Positions 29,011 to 38,379 of a DNA stretch of 64,000 bases are shown one piece after another; the first letter of the stretch is position 1; each line of letters opens with the position of its first letter. Origin of the DNA: Kitasatospora sp044457565. Lineage in GTDB: Bacteria; Actinomycetota; Actinomycetes; Streptomycetales; Streptomycetaceae. The notes under the pieces were generated by a model. The model was not told where the DNA came from. It was given only the letters and a program-made list of their open reading frames with translations, and made no database searches. Position numbers and translations under genes: made by a program. The stretch is taken from positions 62,001 through 126,000 of the forward strand of contig NZ_JBITGZ010000002.1 in NCBI RefSeq assembly GCF_044457565.1, written 5' to 3'.

Positions 29011-29064
29011 GCTACGGCGAAGGGCCCCGCACACCGGACGGTGTGCGGGGCCCTTCGCCGTAGC
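29011..29064. terminator. Very long perfect hairpin after clpX
   Basis: A 25-bp perfect inverted repeat with a 4-base loop lies between convergent genes and can stop both transcripts. Confidence 0.92.
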
Positions 29065-29091
29065 TGTGTCCCGTGGCCGTGGCCGTAGGGC

Positions 29092-29856
29092 CTACTTCGG
29101 GACCTCGGCGACCTGGCGCAGGTCCCGGGCGTCGGTGGCGACCTTGTCCAGCGAGGGCGCCTTGCCGTCCTCGTTGGCCTCGACCACCCCGATGACGCTG
29201 CTGCTGTCGGCCCAGGCGCAGACACCGAACTCGGACTCGCCGTTGGAGACGGTGGCGCAGTCCAGCTTGCCGCCGAGCGGGCCCGGGTCGACGCTGCGCC
29301 GGCCGGAGACGGTGGCGCCGTCGCTCTCGGAGATCCCCTTGAAGAAGCCGTCCAGCTCGCGCTGCGGCTGGAGCACCTTGCCGTAGGCGCCGACCACGAT
29401 CACGGCCTGGCTCTCGTCGGCGCTCTTGTAGAGGGCGCTGACGCCGGTGGGGCTCCAGGAGCCGTCGCCGCTGCCGATCTCCTTGACGATGCCGTCGCTG
29501 AGCTGCTTGGCGGCCTCGCTGCTGTCGTCACGCGCCATGCTCTTGAACTCGGTGGGCAGCGCGATCTTCTTGGTGCCGGCCTTGGACGTGACGTCGTAGA
29601 CGAAGTAGGCCAGCAGGCCGCCGATGAGCACCAGCAGGCCCAGGAAGCAGCCGATCAGGATCCACAGCGTCCTGCGGGACTTCTTCGGCGGCTGGGTCGG
29701 GTACCCGGGGTACCCCGGGTACCCGGGGTAGGCGCCCGGGGCGGGGTAGCCAGGCTGCCCCTGCGGCGGGACGGCGCCGTAGGCGGGCGGCTGCGGGGGA
29801 GGCGGGGCGCCGTAGGGCTGGGCCGGCGGCGGGCCGAACGGGTTCTGGTCGGACAC
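29092..29856 (-). CDS. Proline-rich single-span membrane protein, unknown
   Basis: The 254-residue protein has a cytoplasmic tail rich in Pro, Tyr and Gly (PGYPGYPGYP repeats), a KKSRR stop, one helix (LWILIGCFLGLLVLIGGLLAYFVY) and an extracellular domain of about 160 residues with two cysteines in KLDCATV and FGVCAWAD. It resembles its neighbour at 29898 in layout and in the cysteine region, so the two are diverged paralogues. GTG at 29856 follows AGAGGA. Function unknown; a cell-surface role is inferred. Confidence 0.72.
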   Translation of the reverse strand: MSDQNPFGPPPAQPYGAPPPPQPPAYGAVPPQGQPGYPAPGAYPGYPGYPGYPTQPPKKSRRTLWILIGCFLGLLVLIGGLLAYFVYDVTSKAGTKKIALPTEFKSMARDDSSEAAKQLSDGIVKEIGSGDGSWSPTGVSALYKSADESQAVIVVGAYGKVLQPQRELDGFFKGISESDGATVSGRRSVDPGPLGGKLDCATVSNGESEFGVCAWADSSSVIGVVEANEDGKAPSLDKVATDARDLRQVAEVPK

Positions 29857-29897
29857 CTGGTCCTCTTCTCGGACGAAAGTGGGCGGGATCGGGACCG

Positions 29898-30764
29898 CTA
29901 CTTGGAGGTGACCATCGCGTCGCGGATCGCCCGGGTCTTCTCGGCGGCCTGCTCCGGGGTCATCGGCGGCTTGTCGCCGGCGGTGGCGCTGATGTGGGAG
30001 AACGAGACCGCGGCCCAGGTGGAGTTGTCGCCCCACTCGCAGACCGCCTTGCCCTGCGGCTTCGTGCCGGCGATCGACATCGGCTGCAGGATGCCGCAAC
30101 GCAGCTTGCCGCTGGAGTCCTTGGCCTCGTTCGCCGGGAAGTCCTTCATCGGGGTCGACCAGGTGGCGCCGTTGGCGGCGGACTCGCTCTGGTAGCTGTT
30201 CATCTCCTGGTTGACGTCCTTGAGCTCGCCGAAGTGGCCCAGGATGGACACGGTGTCGCTCGGGTCGGCGGTGCTGGCGTAGCTGGCGACCACGCCGGAG
30301 AGGCTGCTGCCGTACTTGGCGGTCTCGGCGGCCTTGGAGGGGTCGGCCGGCGCCGTCTTGGCCATCTTCTGGGTGTAGCCGCCCGGCAGGGTCTGCGGGG
30401 TGGAGATGACCAGGCTTCCGGCGGAGGCGCCGCCGAGGAACTTCCAGGCCGCGAACCCGCCGCCGCCCAGCACCAGGGCGCCGATCACCAGACCGACGAC
30501 CAGGCCGCCCTTGCCCTTCTTCGGCGGGGCAGGCTGCGGGTAGCCGCCCGGCGCCCCGTAGGGGGCCTGCGGGGCGCCGTACTGCGGCTGGGGCGCGCCG
30601 TACTGAGGGGCCGGCGCGGGTTGCTGGGGCGGGTAGCCGTACTGCGGCTGGGGCGCGCCGTACTGCGGCGGTGCGGGCTGCTGTGGTGGGTAGCCGTACT
30701 GGGGCGGTTGCCCGTACGGTGGCTGAGGCTGCCCCTGCGGATACTGCTGACCCTGGCCGTACAT
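29898..30764 (-). CDS. PQYG-repeat single-span membrane protein, unknown
   Basis: The 288-residue protein starts with about 80 residues of Gln/Tyr/Pro repeats (PQYGYPPQQPAP and PQYGAPQ units), then a KKGKGG stop, one helix and an extracellular domain with cysteines in LRCGIL and AVCEWGD. The repeats are also seen at DNA level as 27-36 bp near-direct repeats at 30570-30700. It lies 41 bases upstream of its paralogue at 29092, and the pair is probably one operon. It is divergent from valS. Confidence 0.72.
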   Translation of the reverse strand: MYGQGQQYPQGQPQPPYGQPPQYGYPPQQPAPPQYGAPQPQYGYPPQQPAPAPQYGAPQPQYGAPQAPYGAPGGYPQPAPPKKGKGGLVVGLVIGALVLGGGGFAAWKFLGGASAGSLVISTPQTLPGGYTQKMAKTAPADPSKAAETAKYGSSLSGVVASYASTADPSDTVSILGHFGELKDVNQEMNSYQSESAANGATWSTPMKDFPANEAKDSSGKLRCGILQPMSIAGTKPQGKAVCEWGDNSTWAAVSFSHISATAGDKPPMTPEQAAEKTRAIRDAMVTSK

Positions 30765-30938
30765 GCTCCGTGCTCCCCCGCCGCGCGCGCGGCCTGTCGT
30801 GGTCCGATTTCCTCCGCACTCGCACGAATAGTCGTGCGAGTGTCGGCGAACGCTACCGCACGTGGCTGACGGCACGCCCGACTGGACCGAAGGAGGGGCC
30901 GGACCGAAAGCGGTTCGTAACCCGTGTCCGCTCTTACG

Positions 30939-30944
30939 TAAACT
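30939..30944 (+). promoter_or_regulatory. valS -10 element, probably leaderless transcript
   Basis: TAAACT ends 7 bases before the valS GTG and no ribosome site lies between them, so transcription probably starts at the GTG itself. The -35 is weak. Confidence 0.55.
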
Positions 30945-30951
30945 GTGCGTT

Positions 30952-33606
30952 GTGACCGACACGACGAACCAGCGCCCCGAGAGTCCGCAGGGATCCAACC
31001 CGGCCCCCGGGGACGACGCAGCCACCCTCCCGACGACCTACGCCCCGGCCGAGGTAGAGGGCGAGCTGTACGAGCGCTGGGTGGAGCGCGGCTACTTCAC
31101 CGCCGACGCCAAGAGCGACAAGCCCGCGTACACGATCGTCATCCCCCCGCCGAACGTGACCGGTGCCCTGCACCTGGGCCACGCCTTCCAGCACACACTG
31201 ATGGACGCGCTCACCCGCCGCAAGCGGATGCAGGGCTTCGAGACGCTCTGGCTGCCGGGCATGGACCACGCCGGCATCGCCACCCAGAACAAGGTCGAGC
31301 AGCAGCTCGCCGAGTCCGGCCTCTCCCGCCACGACCTGGGCCGCGAGGCCTTCGTCGAGAAGGTCTGGGAGTGGAAGGAGAACTACGGCGGCCGGATCCT
31401 GGGCCAGATGCGCCGCCTCGGCGACGGCGTCGACTGGTCCCGTGAGCGCTTCACCATGGACGAGGGCCTGTCTCAGGCCGTCCAGACCATCTTCAAGAAG
31501 CTCTTCGACGACGGCCTGATCTACCGCGCCGAGCGCATCATCAACTGGTGCCCGCGCTGCCTCACCGCGCTCTCCGACATCGAGGTCGAGCACGAGGACA
31601 GCCCCGGTGAGCTGGTCTCGATCCGTTACGGCGAGGGCGAGGACTCCATCGTCGTCGCCACCACCCGGGCCGAGACGATGCTCGGCGACACCGCGATCGC
31701 CGTCCACCCGGACGACGAGCGCTACGCGCACCTGGTCGGACGCACCGTCGCCCTGCCGCTGACGGACCGTCGCATCCCCGTGGTCGCCGACACGCACGTC
31801 GACCCGGAGTTCGGCACCGGCGCCGTCAAGGTGACCCCGGCGCACGACCCCAATGACTTCGCCATCGGCCAGCGGCACGACCTGCCCAGCCTGAGCGTGA
31901 TGGACGAGCGCGGTGTGATCACCGTGCACGGCCCGTTCCTCGGCCTGGACCGGCTGGAGGCCCGCTCGGCCGTTGTCGGCGCGCTGCGGGAGCAGGGGCG
32001 CATCGTCGCCGAGAAGCGCCCCTACATGCACGCGGTCGGCCACTGCTCGCGCTGCCACACCATCGTCGAGCCGCGCCTGTCGCTGCAGTGGTGGGTCAAG
32101 GTCGGGCCGCTGGCCGCCGAGGCCGGCACGGCGGTGCGCGACGACCGGGTGCAGATCCACCCGAAGGAGCTGGAGGGCCGCTACTTCAGCTGGGTCGACA
32201 ACATGCACGACTGGTGCATCTCGCGCCAGCTCTGGTGGGGCCACCGGATCCCGGTCTGGTACGGCCCCGAGGGCCAGGTCGTGTGCGTCGGCCCGGACGA
32301 GCAGCCGCCCGCGGGCGAGGGCTGGTACCAGGACCCGGACGTCCTGGACACCTGGTTCTCCAGCGCCCTGTGGCCCTTCTCGACCCTCGGCTGGCCCGAG
32401 CGGACGCCGGACCTGGAGAAGTTCTACGCCACCGACGTCCTGCTCACCGGCCACGACATCATCTTCTTCTGGGTCGCCCGGATGATGATGTTCGGCCTGT
32501 ACGCGATGGACGGTCAGGCGCCGTTCCACACCATCGCGCTGACCGGCCTGGTCCGCGACCAGTTCGGCAAGAAGATGTCCAAGTCTTCCGGCACCGCGGT
32601 GGACCCGCTGGACTGGATGAACGAGTACGGCGCCGACGCCGTCCGCTTCACCCTGGCCCGCGGCGCCAACCCCGGCGCCGACGTGCCGATCGGCGAGGAC
32701 TGGGTCAAGGGCTCGCGCAACTTCTGCAACAAGATCTGGAACGCCACCCGCTTCGCGCTGATGAACGGCGCGACGGTCCAGGGCGAGCTGCCGGCCGCCG
32801 AGGAGCTGACCGCGGCCGACCGCTGGATCCTCTCGCGCCTGAACGAGACCGTGGCCGAGGTCGACGCGCTCTATGACGACTACCAGTTCGCCAAGCTGGC
32901 CGACACCCTCTTCCACTTCGCCTGGGACGAGGTCTTTGACTGGTACGTCGAGCTCTCCAAGACCACCCTGGCCAAGGGCGGTGCGTCGGCCGACGCCTCG
33001 CGCCGGGTGCTCGGCGAGGTCCTGGACGTGACGCTGCGGCTGCTCCACCCGGTCGTCCCGTTCGTCACGGACACCCTGTGGACGACGCTCACCGGTGCCG
33101 AGTCCCTGGTGGTCACCGACTGGCCGACCGACAGCGGCTTCCGTGACGAGGCCGCCGAGGCCGAGATCGCAACCCTCCAGCAGGTCGTCACCGAGGTCCG
33201 GCGCTTCCGCTCCGACCAGGGCCTGCAGCCGGGCCAGAAGGTTCCGGCGCAGCTCGGCCTGGCCGGTACGGTGCTCGTCCCGCACGAGGACGCGATCCGC
33301 TCGCTGCTGCGGCTGACCGCCTCCGAGGAGGGCTTCTCGGCCACCGCCTCGCTCCAGGTCGCCGGCGCCACCGTCGCGCTGGACCTCTCCGGCACCATCG
33401 ACGTCGCGGCGGAGCGCAAGCGTCTCGCCAAGGACCTCGCGGCCGCGGAGAAGGAGAAGGCCCAGACGGCCGGCAAGCTCGGCAACGAGGCCTTCCTGGC
33501 CAAGGCGCCGGACGACGTGGTCGCCAAGATCCGCGCCCGGCAGGAGGCCGCCGAGGCCGACATCGTCCGGATCACCGCTCAGCTCGCGGCCCTGCCGCAG
33601 GCCTGA
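30952..33606 (+). CDS. valS: Valyl-tRNA synthetase
   Basis: The 884-residue class I synthetase charges tRNA-Val. The HIGH-type motif is HLGH at residues 74-77, KMSKS is at 541-545, the editing CP1 domain lies between, and a C-terminal coiled coil (about residues 815-884) contacts tRNA. GTG at 30952 lacks a Shine-Dalgarno sequence but sits 7 bases after a -10, so it may be translated from a leaderless mRNA. No T-box leader is possible in such a short upstream region. Confidence 0.97.
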   Translation: MTDTTNQRPESPQGSNPAPGDDAATLPTTYAPAEVEGELYERWVERGYFTADAKSDKPAYTIVIPPPNVTGALHLGHAFQHTLMDALTRRKRMQGFETLWLPGMDHAGIATQNKVEQQLAESGLSRHDLGREAFVEKVWEWKENYGGRILGQMRRLGDGVDWSRERFTMDEGLSQAVQTIFKKLFDDGLIYRAERIINWCPRCLTALSDIEVEHEDSPGELVSIRYGEGEDSIVVATTRAETMLGDTAIAVHPDDERYAHLVGRTVALPLTDRRIPVVADTHVDPEFGTGAVKVTPAHDPNDFAIGQRHDLPSLSVMDERGVITVHGPFLGLDRLEARSAVVGALREQGRIVAEKRPYMHAVGHCSRCHTIVEPRLSLQWWVKVGPLAAEAGTAVRDDRVQIHPKELEGRYFSWVDNMHDWCISRQLWWGHRIPVWYGPEGQVVCVGPDEQPPAGEGWYQDPDVLDTWFSSALWPFSTLGWPERTPDLEKFYATDVLLTGHDIIFFWVARMMMFGLYAMDGQAPFHTIALTGLVRDQFGKKMSKSSGTAVDPLDWMNEYGADAVRFTLARGANPGADVPIGEDWVKGSRNFCNKIWNATRFALMNGATVQGELPAAEELTAADRWILSRLNETVAEVDALYDDYQFAKLADTLFHFAWDEVFDWYVELSKTTLAKGGASADASRRVLGEVLDVTLRLLHPVVPFVTDTLWTTLTGAESLVVTDWPTDSGFRDEAAEAEIATLQQVVTEVRRFRSDQGLQPGQKVPAQLGLAGTVLVPHEDAIRSLLRLTASEEGFSATASLQVAGATVALDLSGTIDVAAERKRLAKDLAAAEKEKAQTAGKLGNEAFLAKAPDDVVAKIRARQEAAEADIVRITAQLAALPQA

Positions 33607-33658
33607 CGCACCGGCAGGACCGAGCGCGCCGCGGCAGCCGCGGCGCGGCAGTACCGAC

Positions 33659-33689
33659 AGGGCCGCCCCCCGAGCAGGGGGGCGGCCCT
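33659..33689 (+). terminator. Hairpin terminator after valS
   Basis: A perfect 13-bp GC stem (AGGGCCGCCCCCC and complement) with a 5-base loop. Confidence 0.88.
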
Positions 33690-34060
33690 GCGTGTTGCGC
33701 CCGGCCCGCAATCCCCGCCGAATCACGGTCGCGGTGGAATATCCACCGGGATCCGGATAGCCCATTCGGCGGTATTCCCCGGTGTCCACGGCATGGTCAA
33801 CGGCCGCACTGCCGTGCCGTGACCGGTGCTGTCGCACAGCTGCGACGGAATTGACCCTTCTCGTCCGGGAGATCTCCGCGAGGTTGCACGGGTAATCCGC
33901 GCACAGCGGGGGAAGGTGACGAAAGTCTTGCCGCTCTTCGATCAAAGTCCGGTCGATTTCCTTCCGGTCTTGTACGGGCGGGTTCGGCGAAGTTCACAGG
34001 TCGACTGTGTACGGTGGGCAGGAGTTCCGCGGAGCCGGCTGACTGACGGGAGGGCATGGC
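33690..34060 (+). promoter_or_regulatory. Upstream region of the hypothetical gene before folC
   Basis: These 371 bases are lower in GC than the flanks and hold no convincing gene. GTGTACGGT near 34008-34016 could contain a -10 (TACGGT). The small open frame from 33826 has poor codon bias and overlaps the next gene in another frame. Confidence 0.35.
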
Positions 34061-34588
34061 GTGGTGGTGACCAAGGAGTTGGCCGACGAACTGCCTGCTG
34101 AGGCGGTCGAGGAGGCCAAAGCCCGGGCGGCGGTACTGCTGCTCGCCTTTCGGCACGGAAACCAGCTGGCATTCGACCAGGCGCTGGACCGGTTGTTCGA
34201 GGAGCGGGCGGAACGGGAGGTGACCACGCTGCTGGTGTGGATCGCCGCCGAGGCGGTCCGCAAGGCGTACGCCCCGCAGGTCGCCGACCGGGTCCTGCGA
34301 GGTCTGGCCAGGCGGGCCCCCACCGACACCACCGTGGTGGCTGTCGACGAGCAGACGGCGGACGCGGCCCGGCTGGTCGAGGCGGTCGAGGCCGGCGAGG
34401 TGGCCGTGGTGCGCGGCCTGGTCGCCGCCACGCCCGACACCACCTTCCTGCTCGGCGGGCTGCTCCAGGCGGTGGCGATGATGCTGCCGCTGCTGCCGGA
34501 GGGCGAGGCCGCGGAGATCGTGGCCGAGCTGCGCCGGCGGCACTGCGGCCCCTGCCCGGACATCCCCGAGGCCCGCGCCGGTGCGTAG
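34061..34588 (+). CDS. Hypothetical protein between valS and folC
   Basis: The 175-residue acidic, mostly helical protein has a leucine/alanine-rich core and a short C-terminal RRRHCGPCPD cysteine pair. I do not recognise a domain. GTG at 34061 lies after GGGAGGG. Its place between valS and folC suggests a conserved streptomycete gene, but this is not checked. Confidence 0.6.
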   Translation: MVVTKELADELPAEAVEEAKARAAVLLLAFRHGNQLAFDQALDRLFEERAEREVTTLLVWIAAEAVRKAYAPQVADRVLRGLARRAPTDTTVVAVDEQTADAARLVEAVEAGEVAVVRGLVAATPDTTFLLGGLLQAVAMMLPLLPEGEAAEIVAELRRRHCGPCPDIPEARAGA

Positions 34589-34663
34589 CCGCGGCGGGCC
34601 GGCCGCGCCGGGCGCAGCGGCGGGTGCCACGGGCGCGGCCGCAGGGACGGCCGCCCGGCTCCG

Positions 34664-34669
34664 TAGACT
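34664..34669 (+). promoter_or_regulatory. folC -10 element, probably leaderless transcript
   Basis: TAGACT ends 6 bases before the GTG at 34676, with no ribosome site in between. The pattern matches that at valS. Confidence 0.5.
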
Positions 34670-34675
34670 GTGGTC

Positions 34676-36067
34676 GTGAGCGACAAGGCCGAGCAGAACC
34701 CGTACACCGTCCGTCCCAGCAGCGACGAACCCGCGAGCGCCCTACGCGACGTCGAGCTGGAGCTGGCCAAGCGCTGGCCGGAGAACAAGCTGGAGCCCTC
34801 GCTCGACCGGATCGAAGCCCTGATGGACATCCTCGGACAGCCCCAGCGGGCCTTCCCGTCCATCCACATCACCGGGACCAATGGCAAGACGTCCACCGCC
34901 CGGATGATCGAGCAGCTGCTGAACACCTTCGAGCTGCGCACCGGCCGTTACACCAGCCCGCACGTGGAGTCCGTGACCGAGCGGATCACGCTGGACGGCA
35001 GCCCGATCAGCGCCGAGCGATTCGTCGAGACCTATCGGGACATCGAGCCCTACGTGCAGATGGTCGACGCCCAGCAGTCGGTGCCGATGTCCTTCTTCGA
35101 GGTGCTGACCGGCATGGCGTACGCGGCCTTCGCCGACGCGCCGGTGGACGTGGCGGTGGTCGAGGTCGGCATGGGCGGCTCCTGGGACGCCACGAACGTG
35201 ATCGACGCCGCCGTCTCGGTGATCACCCCGATCTCGCTGGACCACACCGACAAGCTCGGCGAGACGCCCGGCGAGATCGCCGTCGAGAAGTCCGGGATCA
35301 TCAAGGCCGGTTCGCTGGCCGTCGTCGCCCAGCAGCCGCTGGACGCCGCGCAGAGCATCCTCAAGCGCGCCGTCGAGGTGGACGCCACGGTGGCCCGCGA
35401 GGGCATGGAGTTCGGCGTGATCCGCCGCGAGGTGGCCATCGGCGGCCAGCTGATGACACTGCGCGGGCTCGGCGGCGAGGAGTACGAGGACATCTTCGTC
35501 CCGCTGCACGGCGCCCATCAGGCGCACAACGCGGCCCTCGCGCTGGCCGCGGTGGAGGCGTTCTTCGGCGTCGGCGGCGCGCGCGGCGGGAAGCTGGACG
35601 CGGACAAGGTGCGCCAGGCGTTCTCCGGCGTCTCCTCACCGGGCCGCCTGGAGGTGGTCCGCCGCAGCCCCACGGTCCTGCTGGACGCGGCGCACAACCC
35701 GCACGGCGCCGAGGCCAGCGTCGCCGCGATCGGCGAGTCCTTCGGCTTCACCCGGCTGGTCGGCGTGATCAGCACCAGCGGCGACAAGGACGTCGCGGGC
35801 CTGCTGGAGATCTTCGAGCCGATCCTCGCCGAGGTCGTGATCACCCAGAACTCCACCCACCGCGCGATGCCGGTGGACGACCTGGCCGCGATCGCGGTGG
35901 AGGTCTTCGGCGAGGACCGGGTGCAGGTCGAGCCCCGGCTGGACGACGCCATCGCGGCCGCCGTCACCCTGGCCGAGGAGGAGGGCGACCTCGGCGGTGC
36001 CGGTGTGCTGGTCACCGGCTCGGTCATCACGGTGGGCGAGGCGCGCCTGCTGCTGGGAAGGAAGTGA
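34676..36067 (+). CDS. folC: Folylpolyglutamate / dihydrofolate synthase
   Basis: The 463-residue Mur-ligase-like enzyme adds glutamate to folates (and glutamate to dihydropteroate). The P-loop is GTNGKTST, the DHTDKLG segment and LDAAHNPHG motif of the C-terminal domain are present. A GTG two codons earlier (34670) is also possible, but GTG at 34676 fits a leaderless start behind TAGACT. The next gene starts one base after the stop, so they are coupled. Confidence 0.94.
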   Translation: MSDKAEQNPYTVRPSSDEPASALRDVELELAKRWPENKLEPSLDRIEALMDILGQPQRAFPSIHITGTNGKTSTARMIEQLLNTFELRTGRYTSPHVESVTERITLDGSPISAERFVETYRDIEPYVQMVDAQQSVPMSFFEVLTGMAYAAFADAPVDVAVVEVGMGGSWDATNVIDAAVSVITPISLDHTDKLGETPGEIAVEKSGIIKAGSLAVVAQQPLDAAQSILKRAVEVDATVAREGMEFGVIRREVAIGGQLMTLRGLGGEEYEDIFVPLHGAHQAHNAALALAAVEAFFGVGGARGGKLDADKVRQAFSGVSSPGRLEVVRRSPTVLLDAAHNPHGAEASVAAIGESFGFTRLVGVISTSGDKDVAGLLEIFEPILAEVVITQNSTHRAMPVDDLAAIAVEVFGEDRVQVEPRLDDAIAAAVTLAEEEGDLGGAGVLVTGSVITVGEARLLLGRK

Positions 36068-36068
36068 C

Positions 36069-36401
36069 ATGCGAACGCTCTGTTCCTCGACGCTGATCGG
36101 CGAGGCGCTGCTGGTGCTCTTCGCCGGGCTGGTGGCGATGCGGCTCTCGGACGTTCCGACCGGGACGATCTGGGCCGTCAGCGGGGTCGCGATGCTGCTC
36201 TGCGTCCTGCTCTGCGGCGCGATCACCCGCCCCGGCGCGGTGGCGGTCGGCTGGGCGTTGCAGATCGGTCTGATCGCGAGCGGGTTCGTCCTGCCGACGA
36301 TGTTCGTTCTCGGCCCGGTGTTCGCCGGCCTGTGGTGGTGCTCGGTGCACTACGGCCGCAAGATCGACGAGATCAAGGCCGCGCGCACCGTGCCGGCCTA
36401 G
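36069..36401 (+). CDS. DUF4233 membrane protein
   Basis: The 110-residue protein has about four membrane helices and a short cytoplasmic tail (YGRKIDEIKAARTVPA). Genes of this family commonly follow folC in actinobacteria. Function is unknown. ATG at 36069 comes one base after the folC stop; GGAAGG inside folC serves as the ribosome site. Confidence 0.82.
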   Translation: MRTLCSSTLIGEALLVLFAGLVAMRLSDVPTGTIWAVSGVAMLLCVLLCGAITRPGAVAVGWALQIGLIASGFVLPTMFVLGPVFAGLWWCSVHYGRKIDEIKAARTVPA

Positions 36402-36408
36402 AGGTCGC

Positions 36409-36440
36409 TGAGCAGCCCGTACGCGCAGGCGGGCTGCTCA
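36409..36440 (+). terminator. Hairpin after the folC operon
   Basis: TGAGCAGCCCG pairs with CGGGCTGCTCA across a 10-base loop, 8 bases after the stop. Confidence 0.78.
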
Positions 36441-36503
36441 CGCAAGGTAGCCTTCGGGGTGGACGCATACACCATGCCGAACCGATTCCCCAGGAGCCGC
36501 ACC

Positions 36504-36917
36504 GTGTCCCAGCGCACTCTCGTCCTGCTCAAGCCCGACGCCGTCAAGCGCGGCCTGGCCGGCGAGATCATCAGCCGTATCGAGCGCAAGGCCGGTTGGC
36601 AGCTCGCCGCCGTCGAGCTGCGGACCTTCGACCGGTCGACGCTGGAGCAGCACTACGAGGAGCACATCGGCCGCCCGTTCTACGAGCCGCTGCTGGAGTT
36701 CATGACCTCGGGCCCGTCGATCGCGCTGATCGTCGAGGGCGAGAACGTCATCCCCGGCATCCGCGCGCTGGCCGGCGCGACCGACCCGCTCCAGGCCGGC
36801 CCGGGCACGATCCGTGGTGACTTCGCGACCATCACCCGCGAGAACCTGATCCACGCCTCCGACTCCGAGGCCTCCGCCGAGCGCGAGATCAAGATCTTCT
36901 TCCCCTCGCACGCGTGA
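36504..36917 (+). CDS. ndk: Nucleoside diphosphate kinase
   Basis: The 137-residue enzyme balances NTP and dNTP pools by a phosphohistidine step. The active-site histidine is in NLIHASDS, and the N-terminal LVLLKPDAVKRG motif is typical. GTG at 36504 follows CAGGAG at 36491-36496. It is a single-gene unit between folC and mreB, as in other streptomycetes. Confidence 0.96.
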   Translation: MSQRTLVLLKPDAVKRGLAGEIISRIERKAGWQLAAVELRTFDRSTLEQHYEEHIGRPFYEPLLEFMTSGPSIALIVEGENVIPGIRALAGATDPLQAGPGTIRGDFATITRENLIHASDSEASAEREIKIFFPSHA

Positions 36918-37223
36918 GTGGACCAGCACGCCGGTGCTGAGCGGGAATCCCCGGGCGGGTCCATTGACCCGGCCGGGGCATTCTTATCGTCAAATACGGA
37001 ACTCAACCGCCCGACACGGCGTCCCAATGCTCAGAGAAGCGATCACACCCCGGACAATGGTCGGTATGCCCCACGTCGACGTCCGAGCTGACCGGCGTGG
37101 CTACGATGGACACAACTCACGGGCCCCGTACGGCTGCTCAGCTGGTGTCCGCCCTGTCGTGGGCGAGCGCGATCGGTCCACTCCCCGCCATTGACTCCGA
37201 GCCCGGGAAGGCACACCAACCCC
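36918..37223 (+). promoter_or_regulatory. mreB promoter region
   Basis: These 306 bases hold no gene. TTGACC at 36964-36969 with TATCGT about 15 bases on, and TACGAT near 37101, are candidate promoter elements. Several promoters are known for mreB in streptomycetes, so multiple starts are plausible. Confidence 0.4.
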
Positions 37224-38261
37224 ATGGCCAACAACCTGTCGTTCATCGGCCGTGACATGGCGATCGACCTCGGCACTGCCAACACGCTGGTGTACGTCAG
37301 GGGCAAGGGGATCGTCCTGAACGAGCCGTCAGTGGTGGCGGTGAACACCAACACCGGTGGCATCCTGGCCGTCGGGTCCGAGGCGAAGAAGATGATCGGC
37401 CGCACGCCCGGCAACATCGTCGCCATCCGCCCGCTCAAGGACGGCGTGATCGCCGACTTCGAGATCACCGAGCGGATGCTCCGCTACTTCATCCTCAAGA
37501 TCCACCGCCGCCGGTACCTGGCCCGCCCCCGGGTCGTGGTCTGCGTGCCCTCCGGCATCACCGGGGTCGAGCGCCGCGCCGTGATCGAGGCCTCCTCGCA
37601 GGCCGGCGCCCGCCAGGTGCACATCATCGAGGAGCCGATGGCCGCCGCGATCGGTGCGGGCCTGCCCGTGCACGAGGCGACCGGCAACATGGTGGTCGAC
37701 ATCGGCGGCGGCACCACCGAGGTCGCGGTCATCTCGCTCGGCGGCATCGTCACCGCGCAGTCCATCCGGGTCGCCGGCGACGAGCTGGACAACGCGATCG
37801 TCCAGCACATCAAGAAGGAGTACTCGCTCCTGCTCGGTGAGCGCAGCGCCGAGCAGATCAAGATGAGCATCGGCTCGGCCTTCGCGCTGGAGGGCGAGAA
37901 GGACGAGCACGCCGAGATCCGCGGGCGGGACCTGGTCAGCGGCCTGCCCAAGACCGTGGTCATCTCCGCCGCCGAGGTCCGCGCGGCCATCGACGAGCCG
38001 GTCAACACCATCATCGACGCGGTGAAGACCACGCTGGACCAGTGCCCGCCCGAGCTCGCGGGCGATGTGATGGACCGTGGCATCGTGCTGACCGGCGGCG
38101 GCGCGCTGCTGCGCGGTCTGGACGAGCGGCTGCGCCGGGAGACCGGCATGCCGATCCACATCGCCGAGAACCCGCTGGACTCGGTCGCGCTCGGCTCCGG
38201 CAAGTGCGTGGAGGAGTTCGAGGCCCTCCAGCAGGTACTCGACGCCCAGCCCCGCCGTTAA
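37224..38261 (+). CDS. mreB: Rod shape-determining actin homologue MreB
   Basis: The 345-residue actin-fold ATPase has DLGTANTLVYV (phosphate 1), DIGGGTTEVAV (phosphate 2) and GGGALLRGL (adenosine) motifs. In streptomycetes MreB is not needed for vegetative tip growth but helps spore wall thickening. ATG at 37224 after GGGAAGG gives the normal N-terminus (MANNLSFIGRDMAIDLG). It heads the mreB-mreC-mreD-mrdA-rodA cluster. Confidence 0.96.
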   Translation: MANNLSFIGRDMAIDLGTANTLVYVRGKGIVLNEPSVVAVNTNTGGILAVGSEAKKMIGRTPGNIVAIRPLKDGVIADFEITERMLRYFILKIHRRRYLARPRVVVCVPSGITGVERRAVIEASSQAGARQVHIIEEPMAAAIGAGLPVHEATGNMVVDIGGGTTEVAVISLGGIVTAQSIRVAGDELDNAIVQHIKKEYSLLLGERSAEQIKMSIGSAFALEGEKDEHAEIRGRDLVSGLPKTVVISAAEVRAAIDEPVNTIIDAVKTTLDQCPPELAGDVMDRGIVLTGGGALLRGLDERLRRETGMPIHIAENPLDSVALGSGKCVEEFEALQQVLDAQPRR

Positions 38262-38379
38262 GCACGTCGGTCCGCCGGCGCCGCCGCTCGGACAGCATTT
38301 CAACTGAAGGGCCCTCACCAGCCCACAGCCCGGTGGGGGCCCGGCACCGGAAACCGGACGAAGGGGCAGTTCCAGCACC

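Noticed and set aside
30570..30720. CRISPR-like direct repeats
   Set aside because: The repeats are in-frame codons for PQYG units in a membrane protein, without spacers. No CRISPR array or cas gene is seen in the window.
30765..30951. T-box or other riboswitch before valS
   Set aside because: The probable promoter lies directly at the start codon, leaving no leader RNA, and no T-box motif is visible.
33826..34101. 91-codon frame upstream of the hypothetical gene before folC
   Set aside because: Poor third-position GC bias, no ribosome site, and it runs into the next gene in another frame.
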